Shown: positions 1 through 9,076 of the stretch, piece by piece
Layout of the letters: every line of letters starts with the position of its first letter
How positions within the stretch are numbered: position 1 is the stretch's first letter
Assembly: GCA_030068075.1 (NCBI GenBank)
Contig: CM057843.1
Location: forward strand, 40,307,832-40,371,831
Direction of reading: 5' to 3'
From: Paguma larvata
Lineage: Eukaryota > Chordata > Mammalia > Carnivora > Viverridae
Length of the DNA stretch: 64,000 nucleotides
Notes under the pieces: model-generated
The model's input: only the letters and a program-made list of their open reading frames with translations
Databases searched by the model: none
Told to the model about the DNA's origin: nothing
Program-made: the position numbers and the translations under genes

Positions 1-1384
1 TCCCAAAAAAGGAGATCTAAAGGGCCCTGTCTCCTGAGGGCCACTTTGTATTATCGGCTAACCCTCAAAAAGTTTTTCTTACTCAAAGGAGGATTTAGCT
101 TTCCAGCCAGGGGTCTCAAAGCTGGGGAAGCACTTTGCCCTGGCTGGATACCCAGGCCCCCTATTTGAGAAAGGGAACAAACTGAAATTGCCAGTGTGTG
201 AGCCTGGTCTTTTAAACATCTCAGTTAAAATGTTCGGAAGAGAGGACTTTAGTGAAAGACTAGAGATCCTCAGATGACTTGAGGATCATTTGTCGGCACG
301 GCCCCCTCTTATAATAGTAATTCAGGGTCTTTTCTCTCAATCCTGAGGGCAATATGCTAGTCAAGTGTTTCAGTGTAGACAGTGTTGATAGAAAACTGAA
401 ATCTCACGCAAACCTCAGCAGTCTAAGAACATAAATGTAATACATATTATAAAGTGCCTTGGAAGCAAAATTCAGAAAGTGGCATTATCTCCAGGTAAAT
501 GGAAGTAATTTGTGAGTTACTCAAAACGAACTATCTGTGTATTTATCAAAGATTGGACTTAATTTGTCTCCTAAGAGTAAAACATAGTTTTTTTCTGACA
601 GTAAATGTACTTAGAGTCTCTCCAAGACTAATGGTAGGGGAAACAAGATCATTAAATTTAAATCCATTTATCTTCATAAGTTCTACAATCAAGAGGTTAT
701 CACTGCTGCATCCTGTAATGCAGTCAAAATGAGGCTTCTCTGCACTACAAAGCCAGAGGGCAGTGTTGCTGCCTTTCCACCAAGCAGCCGTGTTTCTGGG
801 ACTACTGCATGACATCATAGCAGAAGGAAAATTAAAAACACGAAAACTATTTCAAAATAGACATTTAATGTAATTTTAGGCCAAAGGAAAAGATCATACA
901 TTGTCTTCAGTGGACCATCTGCCAGAATAGGGCCAGCTTAGTCCAGCTTTGAAGACCCCAAGTCAGTTCGTGACCAGCATAATTCCTCTTGATTCATGGA
1001 TTTGTGAATGCTTATGCATCATAAGGTGCATTTCACTCTTGGAAGTTCAAAAGCAAGCTTTCCAGTGGGAGTTTGGAGGGCAGAGTGGTTCCCCCTTTCC
1101 CTGCAGAGGTTCTTAACCTTCAAGGAATTTGACAGTCTCCTGATTCTCTTGAATGTCTCCCCAGAAAAATGTACATATGACACAAGTCTGAATAGAATCT
1201 CATGGGGTTCATGTATCCCAAGGCCCCCTGTGGTTTCTAAGGCCCCAAGTTAAGGAACCTGTGTTAATGATTTGAGCAATGCATTTGCTATAGGGAAACG
1301 CTGACACAGGGCAGGTGGAGCAGGCTGGATTAACCACGACAGAAAGGAACAATAATTTCTTTCTTGCTGTGAAGGAGATAGAAG

Positions 1385-1390
1385 TTTATT
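1385..1390 (-). terminator. candidate poly(A) signal, internal, HEXIM1
   Basis: AATAAA on the minus strand about 1.35 kb past the stop codon. It could end an intermediate-length transcript. Confidence 0.3.
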
Positions 1391-2375
1391 GAATACACTG
1401 CAAGGGGATGGTGGCCAGGATAGCAAAAGAGAGACTGCCAACAATCATAATTTCTTACTATTTTGATTTGGGAGCAGAAATTAATTCTGAGGCCTCCCTG
1501 CATTTTCAAGAACAGAGCTACTCAAGAACCTAAGCAGCTATTAGGAGACTGAGAATAGCGACTACACAAGGAATGTGCAGGATTCCCACTCGCCCATAAG
1601 GACTTAATTTAGCTTCTCAACCAGAAGCTTTACAATTTGCAGTGAGGGGGCATTTCTAATTTTGGCTTGACCCTCATGAAAAGGTGGACAGCTCCTGTGC
1701 CTTTTTTTAGTATAGGGAGCACCTAAGTATTAGATAATTAGGGTAAGTCCTTGGAATGCCCCAAACAGCCATTTCCTCTATAAATCCAACATTCCCTACC
1801 TCTGAACATCTTAACAAAGAGCTGCCACACAAGTTTATCCAGCCATTGCTTGCACTAAAAAAGCAAGGGGTTTACCAAGAGCCTCTTTCAGACATCCAGG
1901 AACTTCAAGCCTATTGGGGAGGCGAAGGGACTACTAAAAACCTATCTGTAGGAATGAAATGAGACTGTCATTTGTCTAACCTAACAACTACCAAATTAGG
2001 TTGGCGATTGAGAAGTAGAATTAAATTCTAAGCTTCCGATTGTAGCCACTTTCTGCTGCCCAAACACCCAACACTGAATTATTTCTCCAGCATCAAAAAA
2101 GAAAAACCAAGGCACTAGAAAGCGAGCACACTTAAGTATTGAAGGTAATTAAATCTTTGTATTTTGCCTGAACTGTATTTTGTAGCACACTAAAACCCAT
2201 TCAAGGGAAAAATCAGCAAATTGAAAACTGTCCCATTAATGATTGTTTTCTGCAAACTAATGATTTCTTTTACAACCCCCCCCTCCGGCAATGCAATCAC
2301 TTAAAGTCAGTCAGCACTATCTTGAATTAGCTCTAGAAATCACGCTGAAACTGTGTTACATTTACAAATATTAAA

Positions 2376-2381
2376 TTTATT
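2376..2381 (-). terminator. candidate poly(A) signal, proximal, HEXIM1
   Basis: AATAAA on the minus strand, about 360 bases past the HEXIM1 stop codon, in A/T-rich sequence. Usage is not shown by sequence alone. Confidence 0.35.
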
Positions 2382-2741
2382 ATAACTAGAATGAATTTAA
2401 TGGTTCTCAGATTTGGCCACCTTATAGCTCCGTTTAAGGAGGGGATTTTTTTTAACAGAAAAATGCATTATAACTTGGTCAAGTTACTTACACATTAAAA
2501 AAAAAAAACCTAAAAAGGAAAACGAGAAAAGCAACCCTTCAGTTTCACATAATTAAAGAACAGGAGAAAAGCACGCAAGCTACATCATAGCTAAATTTAC
2601 CAAACCAACCAAAGCCGGGGGGATTTTCTCTTCTGATTATGTGTCATAAAAAGGTCCACTGTCTTATATACACATGTGTATAATGTTACATTCCATCACT
2701 GTAAAAAGTCCCCTTTGCCCCCTCCCCCCAAAAAGTTCAGT

Positions 2742-3821
2742 CTAGTCTCCAAACTTGGACAGAGGCGCTCGCTCCTGCTGCCGGTGCAGTTCGTTCTCCG
2801 TCAGCAGCTGGAGGTTCTCGGCGCGCAGCCGGTCCAGCTCCAGCTCCAGCTCCCGCACACGCGCGTCGTCGCCGCCCAGCCGCTTGCTTTCCAGCCGCAG
2901 CCGGTTATTCTCGTCCTCCATGCGCGAGAGGCACTTCTCCAGCTCCAGGTACTCCTTGATGAGCTCCTGCTTGCTCATGTTCTGCAGACTCTCCGCGTGG
3001 TACCGCTCGTACGTCTCCGAGAAGTCCCGCTGCAGAAACTCGCTGCCATCTCCTCCCATCCCGTCGCTGCCCCCATCCTCCTCGCCCGCTTCTTCCATGA
3101 AGTCCTCATCGCTGGTGTCGTCGGATTTGGCAGCGGCCCGCTTGGGATAGAGACCGGTTTTGAGATCCGGCTCCTCCTGGTCGTGATCATCCATGAGGAA
3201 CTGCGTGGTGTTATAGGGTGCGACAGGCTGGCCCTTGGCGAACATCTCAGCTCGAATCCTTGAAGCTCGCAGGCTCTGTTTCTCGTCGAACTTTTTCTTC
3301 TCCTCCCAGGTCAGCTTGTAGTACGGTTTCCAATGCCGCTTCTTCTTGGATGGGCGTCTCCTATGTTTTTTCTTGCCCACCTGCCTCTGCTGCTGTCCCC
3401 ACGCCTCCTCGCCCCCTGCAGCAGGAGCCCCCAACTTGTTGGCCTCGGAGTCATGACATGGCTGTGCGAGCGGCTCGGCCTCGGGCCTCGGTTCTCCCCC
3501 AGCTGCCGGCAGGGGGGCTCCGCCAGCGGACAAGTCATCCCTATTCTGGCCCTTCTCGCTTGCTTCCGGGCAGTTAGGTTCTGGACGCACCGGGGTCTGC
3601 AGGGGAGGCGGCTGGGGCTCCAAGCTCCCTTCCCCCTCCTGCCCCGGACGGCCACCCGACTGGGGGGACGCTCTCGATTGCCACCTACTGTCCTCCTCGG
3701 GCACCCGCTCCTCCGCGCCTGGGGGGCGATCGGGGTTCCGCTCTTCAAGAACAGCAACAGCACCTGTACAGTTGCTAGTTTGAGGCTGGTGCTGGAATTC
3801 TGACAAGAGTGGCTCGGCCAT
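2742..3821 (-). CDS. HEXIM1: HEXIM1, 7SK-dependent inhibitor of P-TEFb
   Basis: Intronless CDS of 359 codons, the same length as human HEXIM1. The product binds 7SK RNA and then inhibits CDK9-cyclin T (P-TEFb) in the nucleus, restraining Pol II pause release. Seen in the translation: a divergent Pro/Glu-rich N-terminal half (starts MAEPLLSEFQ); an arginine/lysine nuclear-localisation and RNA-binding block near residues 150-165 (GKKKHRRRPSKKKRHWK); the PYNT motif near 202-205 that contacts CDK9; acidic clusters near 210-260; and a C-terminal leucine-rich coiled coil that dimerises and binds cyclin T, ending LSKFGD. The start is the ATG at 3819-3821; the frame stays open 52 codons further upstream but contains no other ATG. 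The conserved part matches the human protein almost residue for residue as I remember it. HEXIM2, its usual neighbour, would lie beyond position 1. Confidence 0.97.
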   Translation of the reverse strand: MAEPLLSEFQHQPQTSNCTGAVAVLEERNPDRPPGAEERVPEEDSRWQSRASPQSGGRPGQEGEGSLEPQPPPLQTPVRPEPNCPEASEKGQNRDDLSAGGAPLPAAGGEPRPEAEPLAQPCHDSEANKLGAPAAGGEEAWGQQQRQVGKKKHRRRPSKKKRHWKPYYKLTWEEKKKFDEKQSLRASRIRAEMFAKGQPVAPYNTTQFLMDDHDQEEPDLKTGLYPKRAAAKSDDTSDEDFMEEAGEEDGGSDGMGGDGSEFLQRDFSETYERYHAESLQNMSKQELIKEYLELEKCLSRMEDENNRLRLESKRLGGDDARVRELELELDRLRAENLQLLTENELHRQQERAPLSKFGD

Positions 3822-4530
3822 TGCTAATAGAGTCCTCTTCTCGAAGTTTGAAAAATTTTGGCTGCAAGTCCTTAAGGAAAAAGGAGGTTTTTCTTTTCTT
3901 TTAAAAAATGTCCAGCAGAGTCCTCTTCGGTCTGTAATTCCTGCAGTGACGCCTTTAGCCAGTCCTTCTGTCGACAAACTCCAATTGCAACTTGGGAGAG
4001 CTCAAGTCAATAAAGGGTTAAGTGCCCACAAGCGCGGCCAGCTAGCGGGTCCAAGGGGGTGCAGCAGCAGTAACAGTACGTAATGTGCAAAGGGGGTGGA
4101 CCTCAAGCCTCCCCGCAGAGCGCCCCCACGATCGAGGAGTTGGTGGGCAAGGAGATGAGGTTAAGTCCAACGGGTTAAACCCAGCCCCGAAGGGGTTAAA
4201 ACTACCCGATGACGCTGCCTCCGAGGGGCCGAATCCACAAAGGGTTAAATCCCCTGCCGCAGAGCCCACAAGGGGTTAAAGTCCCAGAGCCACCTCCTCC
4301 CACTTCCACGGGTGTCGCTCCAACCCGAGCTCCCAGTTCCCTAGGCCCGGCCGGAGCCTCAGCCGAGGACAGACAAACTCATCTCCCCTTTGGCTCGGTG
4401 CTCGGCTCAGCTCAGATCTCCACCGCCTCCTCCTCTTTTCCTCCCTCCCTCCTCCCCCTTCCGACAGCAACTCTTCCGCCTCCTCCCCCGACTCCCCCTC
4501 CCAACCTGCCTCTCCACCTGCCAACTTCCA
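3822..4530 (-). other. HEXIM1 5' UTR with repeated GGGTTAA motif
   Basis: Leader between the inferred TATA-directed start (about 4530) and the ATG, roughly 700 bases. It holds five exact copies of GGGTTAA on the plus strand (TTAACCC in the mRNA) at 4015-4021, 4172-4178, 4193-4199, 4242-4248 and 4273-4279. Four of these are embedded in a longer similar unit of the form AARGGGTTAAA. The start site is inferred from the TATA box only. Confidence 0.6.
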
Positions 4531-4556
4531 ACTGCTGCCTCCCAGCCCTCTGCGCC

Positions 4557-4568
4557 CCTTTTATATAG
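4557..4568 (-). promoter_or_regulatory. HEXIM1 TATA box
   Basis: On the minus strand the sequence reads CTATATAAAAGG, a strong TATA box about 740 bases upstream of the HEXIM1 ATG. It would place the start of transcription near 4525-4535. Confidence 0.75.
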
Positions 4569-4588
4569 AAGCCTGTCCGCCCCGCCCA

Positions 4589-4600
4589 TGCGCATGCGTA
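4589..4600. promoter_or_regulatory. NRF1-type palindrome
   Basis: TGCGCATGCGTA matches the NRF1 consensus (YGCGCAYGCGCR) closely and sits just upstream of the HEXIM1 TATA box. NRF1 sites are common in CpG-island and divergent promoters. Confidence 0.6.
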
Positions 4601-4622
4601 ACGGAGTCCCCGTCTCAGGAAG

Positions 4623-4636
4623 CTGGGAGTCGTAGT
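4623..4636. promoter_or_regulatory. ZNF143/THAP11-type site
   Basis: CTGGGAGTCGTAGT matches the core of the ZNF143 (SBS) element, whose usual form is CTGGGARTTGTAGT. It sits between the NRF1-type site and a CCAAT box (4681-4685), in the region from which HEXIM1 (-) and any divergent transcript (+) would start. Confidence 0.6.
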
Positions 4637-4680
4637 TCCCATCCCTCAGGCCCGCCGTCCTCGCGCGCCGTGCGACGTAG

Positions 4681-4804
4681 CCAATCCCAGGACGCGTAGG
4701 GGACGCCTTCCAGGCCGCCTCCTTCTATCGCATATCCCTCGCTAGAAAAACGTGAGTGACCATTGGTCAGGAGTCACAAGTCTCGCCAAAGAAGGAAAAC
4801 CAAT
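4681..4804. promoter_or_regulatory. CCAAT-box cluster, divergent promoter
   Basis: Three CCAAT boxes in mixed orientation: 4681-4685 (+), ATTGG at 4762-4766 (-) and 4800-4804 (+). They are typical NF-Y spacing and support a bidirectional promoter. Confidence 0.45.
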
Positions 4805-4814
4805 CGCAGAGAAG

Positions 4815-4958
4815 ATGGGGAGGGCTTTGGACCATACCATTCTGCTTCAGGAATACGAGAAGATTCGATGGCCTCTGAGGGCCTACAGAGAATATTTTTA
4901 TGAAAAGGTGCGTTTTAAAGGCTATCATCGTATTCTGTCCTCAGCGGAAGGATTCTGA
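4815..4958 (+). CDS. divergent short ORF of unknown function (47 aa)
   Basis: A 47-codon ORF starting about 285 bases from the inferred HEXIM1 start, on the opposite strand. The ATG has a strong context (A at -3, G at +4: GAAGATGG). The first 31 residues look protein-like, with mixed charge and aromatics (LQEYEKIRWPLRAYREYFYE). Codon 31 ends at 4907, where AAAAG|GTGCGT would make a usable splice donor, so it could equally be a first coding exon. I do not recognise the peptide. It may be chance within a promoter-antisense transcript. Confidence 0.25.
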   Translation: MGRALDHTILLQEYEKIRWPLRAYREYFYEKVRFKGYHRILSSAEGF

Positions 4959-6089
4959 CGGTCATAAACATTTGTTAGCTAAAGCAAAAATGGTTTATTC
5001 CTAAAAAGTAGTCCCTGAAGTGTAAAAGAGGATTAAACCCTATAAAGAGAGATATTGGCCTACATCTAATAACTCTTGATTCTTAAGATTACAGGAATGG
5101 CTTCAAGGAGCGTGTGCTTAGTGCCTGGGACTGACATTTGCGGAAGGATATTGTGAACACATTGTAAAAAAACGAAAAGCGTATGAAGAAGTAAACAAAT
5201 GAAGAATAAAAAGTGCCGTCTTAAAGGGACAGTGTGACTGCATTAGTGCAGCAACCTCGGACTAGGCCTCGGAGGATGAGAAGGCAGGTTCGAGTCCCGG
5301 GTGACTTCCACCCCCGGACTGGCTTCGGGACGCTGGGCGAAAGTGGCCGAGCCCCAGTCCAGGGTCTAGTCTTTAAGGGCCGCCGCCGCCCAGGACCCGT
5401 GCAAAACGGTGGGCCGTGACCGAGACTCTCTTCTGGGCGGGGATCCGGGAAGCGCGGGGTGTGCAGCCGAAGCTCTGGGGAGATCCCTGGGCGGGAAGGC
5501 CTAGCCCCCGGGCCTCGGCCTCGGCTTCTGTCAAAGAAAATGGCCTCCTGGGGCCGACTTGGTCTCTTCACTTCCGAGCCGACCGGGAACATTTCGTGAG
5601 GCCAGACAAGGCAGTCCGGGCCAGTTGGTGGACCTCGACTGCGGGGGGGGGGGGGGGGGAGCCGAGGGGGAGGGATGGGGCTCAGAATCCATCCTGAGTT
5701 TAAATAATAATCAACCCTGGCTACCCGAGAGAGGAGTACCATCCGCAGAGGCCTTTCCTCATCAGTGGGCGCTGGGCAGCACTGGGAAGGAACAGAGCCA
5801 TAGACTTACCCAAGAAAGAGGTCTTGCCGAGAAATTCGGGTAGGGGGATTCTCCCCCGGGACTGTGGGGTAGACTCATGAGGGAGGGAGGGTGACACAGT
5901 CTGGAGAAAATTCTCCAGATTCCAAGCTCCGGCCCAGAGGACAGGGCCCTGGAGCAGCCCAAACTCTCCGCTCTAATCGTTTAGGCCTCAAATGTCAGCG
6001 TAATCACAGCATCTCCCTCTTGCCACACACCCAGTGACCTATTCTTATTTCTTACTTAATAGCAATGTCTTACGTTCGGCATACAACAG

Positions 6090-6255
6090 AGCCATTTGAC
6101 CCCGCCACAGCCCAATGAGTTAGGCAGGGTAGGAATGATTCTCTCCGTTTTAGAGATAAGAAATCTCTAGGACTCAGAGAAATGAAGTGACTTGTCCAAG
6201 GTCACATGACCACTAAATGGCAATTCTTGCTAGAACGAAGGTCTTTGTGACCCCC
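6090..6255 (-). mobile_element. MIR SINE (old, degraded)
   Basis: Reads as the reverse complement of the MIR core: a degraded 'gatgaggaaactgaggc' block, then CTTGTCCAAGGTCACATGAC and a run matching 'agtggcagagcc'. Boundaries are approximate. Confidence 0.6.
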
Positions 6256-7109
6256 ATGTCCTTTTTTTTTTTTTGTCATAAACAAAATTCTGTTTTTTCT
6301 CAAGAACTTTGGATTTCATTCCTTTCCATTTCCAACAGCTTCAGTCTAATTAAGGCCCTCATTTCTTCACTTGGCAAACACTTGATAGGAAGGGACTATT
6401 AATAATGAAATGTCATCCTTGCTGCTCATGGACAGTGTAGAGAGGCCATTAAACCACAGTGAGCCAAAATGGTAAGTGAAGAAAATACTGGTAGGAGCTT
6501 TTGAGCCAGACTGCTCAGGAGCTGGGAATCATGTACGGGATTCGTGGGGGAGGTGTCTTCTTGGGGGTCTCCGAAGGATGACCCAGTAGCATGAAGAAGG
6601 GCATTCTATAAAGAGCAAGCATCGCGTCCAAAGAAAGAACTTGTCTGGGAACTCAGGAGTGGTTCCCTGGAGAGGTGGTGATGGGTGCGCCCAAGGGAGA
6701 GGCAAGCAAGACTGCCTCTGGGGCACAACCAAATGGTGGTGGCCCCCACCAGCCACTGAGCTTCCAAGAATTCAGGTGCGTCTGAAAAGCCTAACCTTTG
6801 TGCTCCTTCATCAGCCCGCAGGAGACTCCCTGTGAGCAAGAGCTGCCCTCACACTGAGAGCTCCCGGAGAAAAGGGGTTTTGCAGAGAACTTGAATGGGA
6901 GTCCGAGACCTCTGTATTGGTACATTGCCAGACTCCAGAGGACTCCTGGGTACTCTCAGTCAGGGGGATTGAAAGGTACAGCTGAGCCTAGCCAGCCTCA
7001 GTTTACTGGACGGGGCTCATTTGTCATATGTGGGGAGGGGCGGGCAGATCCATAGGTTGTGGAATTCTAGAATTCTGACAAACAAGAGGCCAGGCACCTT
7101 GATATTAGC

Positions 7110-7270
7110 TGAGTTTTAACCCATTGCCAGGCATTTTCCAGGTCTTGGTCATTTAACCTCTAGGACTGCTTTATGATGACGACATCTGCATCCTTATTTC
7201 ACAAAGAAGGCAACCCAGGTTCAGAGCAGTTAAGAATCTTGCCCAAGTCACACAGCTAGTTGTGTGCCCT
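7110..7270 (-). mobile_element. MIR SINE (old, degraded)
   Basis: Contains CTTGCCCAAGTCACACAGCT preceded by a degraded 'aaactgaggttcagagcagttaag' block, the antisense MIR core. Boundaries are approximate. Confidence 0.65.
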
Positions 7271-7569
7271 TGCCCGCATCCCCCGCACCACTTTGGTCCC
7301 TCTCCTGCTACCCTGCTGTTGTCCCTCCTTCACACAAGGGTTTATTCAACCTCTGCTTGTGACCCGGGGCTGGACCGCGGAGCACCAGGGCCTGTGTGTC
7401 TGTCATGAGGGACACCCTCTCCACCTTGAAAGAAGGACTCACTAGTCAAAGAGTGGCTGAGGCTTCCGGTGATACCCAACCTTGGGCAGTAGTCAAGGCC
7501 AGAGGCTGATAGAGGGAACTTAGGAATTTAAGGGTCTCCAGGAAGGGGCCTTCAGAACTGCCTCTTCCT

Positions 7570-8450
7570 CACCCAGGGCAGTGAGGTCCGGGGGCCCAGG
7601 CGGTGGCAGCTGTGGCCCTCTGCAGTTGGGGACCGTGGCCAGTGGCCTCCTAGGGGCCAACACTAGGAGGCGCTCGGGGTGGCGGGTTCCCTACCGAATA
7701 CGGGCCACTGCTAAAGCCAGGGCGGCCCCAGAGGGTGGGGGTGGGGCGACAGGGCTGTCGAAGACCAGGAGGCGGCCAAGGCCGCTGGGCGGCGAGAAAA
7801 ACAAGTTCGGGGCCCAGCAGCCGTAGGCACCGGCAGCTCTGTGCCCACGCGGGCGCTCTGCCCACCCTGATGGGGGCTCCCAGCGCACGACCCCGCCCCC
7901 ACTCCTCAGGGCGGGCCGGGGACTAGGCTCCCGCTGGGTCTTGGCCTTCCAGAAAGTTCCCTGAAAAAGCCCGAGCGCGGAGGTCACGGGCGGGGGCGCT
8001 GGGAACGAGCAGCTGAGGAGGGGGAGGCGGGCGGTAGGGCACTTCCAGGGCCGGGGGCCCGAGGCCCCTTCCCTGCGGCCCGCGCACGGGACAACGTGCA
8101 GCCGCCCCTCGGTCTGGGCGCCGGCCTCCTCTCTCCTTCCACCACCCCCAGCTCGCCGGGCCCCCTCCCTCCGTCGAGGCGGGGGGGGGCGGGGTCGCGA
8201 CATGGGTCCCCCCCACCCCCCCGCCCCCCCCCCGGCCGTGGCTTTGGTGGGCTCCGTGCCCCTCCGTCGCCCGCCCCGCCCGCCCCCACCCACTTCGGGC
8301 GCAGGGGCCCAGTGCTCCCCTCTCCTGCCCCTGGAGGAGGGAAAACAGCCGGCCTCTCGGGACCGTCCTCGGGGGTACTGGGGGAGGGGCTGGGAAGAGA
8401 CTTGTGCCTTGCGCGCCCGGACCCGGCTTCCCGCCTCACTCCGTGGGGAC
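7570..8450. other. orphan CpG-rich block downstream of ACBD4
   Basis: Very GC-rich with many CpGs and long C or G runs (for example 8180-8235), ending just past the ACBD4 poly(A) site. No splice-framed coding sequence of a known family was seen; the proline/arginine/glycine-rich frames on both strands come from composition. It contains a near-consensus CTCF-type core, ACACTAGGAGGCG, at 7660-7672 (two mismatches). It could be an enhancer-like CpG island or the promoter of an unannotated non-coding RNA. Confidence 0.45.
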
Positions 8451-8477
8451 CCAGAAGGCAGAAAATCAAGGTCTTAT

Positions 8478-8483
8478 TTTATT
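8478..8483 (-). terminator. ACBD4 poly(A) signal
   Basis: AATAAA on the minus strand in the context CTAAATAAAATAAG, about 600 bases past the ACBD4 stop at 9077. It is the first good signal in that direction, and cleavage would be near 8460. Confidence 0.75.
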
Positions 8484-8524
8484 TAGTGAAACATTTGTTA
8501 GCGAATCTTCCGTGAAGACGTCCT

Positions 8525-8572
<48 letters not shown>

Positions 8573-9076
8573 GGGGAGGGAGACCCGCAAAACGGAGCTC
8601 ACTCCCCTCCCCCCAACTCGGCCGGGTCTCCTGGCCCCCCTCCCGCAGCCTCTCAGCCAATCATTCTTCCAGGCCCCGGCCCAAGTCCCAACTTGCCCAA
8701 GAGCGGGGCCTCCACCGGGAGAGGCCGGGGTGGGAGAAGAGTCAGGTGACCCAGAGGGTGGGGAGGGCGGAGGCTGAGAGCCAGCAGCCCCGCCCTGAGT
8801 CCCGGCCAACTCTGAACCGGGGATGCGCACCACTCCTGCACCCTCACCAGGGAGCCTGGGTGTTCGGGCGGGAGAGGAGAAGGTGTCCATGTGAAGCCGC
8901 GGGGAAGGATGGGCTCTTAAATGGCCCCCCAATAAGGGAGCGGTGCAAAGGCAAACACTGAGTGGTGGGGGGACAGAGTTAATGCTGTTCTCCCAAACCC
9001 TAGGAAGGCTCAGGGCACAGCAGGACGGGGAGCTCATAGCCACCTCAGTTGGCTACAGAGACCCCTCCACTGAGAG
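8484..9076 (-). other. ACBD4 3' UTR
   Basis: Sequence between the ACBD4 stop and its poly(A) signal. It includes a TG dinucleotide repeat that reads as (CA)n in the transcript. Confidence 0.65.
8527..8569. repeat. (TG)n microsatellite
   Basis: About 21 uninterrupted TG units lying inside the ACBD4 3' UTR; length is likely polymorphic. Confidence 0.95.

Larger units (their letters stand above)
1..2741 (-). other. HEXIM1 3' UTR (long, A/T-rich)
   Basis: No coding signal on either strand; the short frames are AT-rich and look random. The human HEXIM1 transcript has a 3' UTR of roughly 3 kb, so the whole stretch is probably transcribed and the main poly(A) site may lie before position 1. Two minus-strand AATAAA hexamers fall inside it (2376-2381 and 1385-1390) and could give shorter forms. 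Confidence 0.6.
4959..7569. other. intergenic, HEXIM1 to ACBD4, proximal part
   Basis: No recognisable gene. The stretch 5220-5700 is GC-rich and contains a run of 17 G at 5643-5659. Two old MIR SINEs follow. The overlapping open frames on both strands are GC-bias artefacts without family resemblance. Confidence 0.6.

Noticed and set aside
4012..4279. Telomere-like repeat in the HEXIM1 leader
   Set aside because: The unit is GGGTTAA/GGGGTTAAA, irregularly spaced, not tandem TTAGGG; better described as a dispersed motif.
7691..8515. Long overlapping ORFs on both strands
   Set aside because: Low-complexity products from GC-rich DNA, no domain, no splice-consistent continuation.
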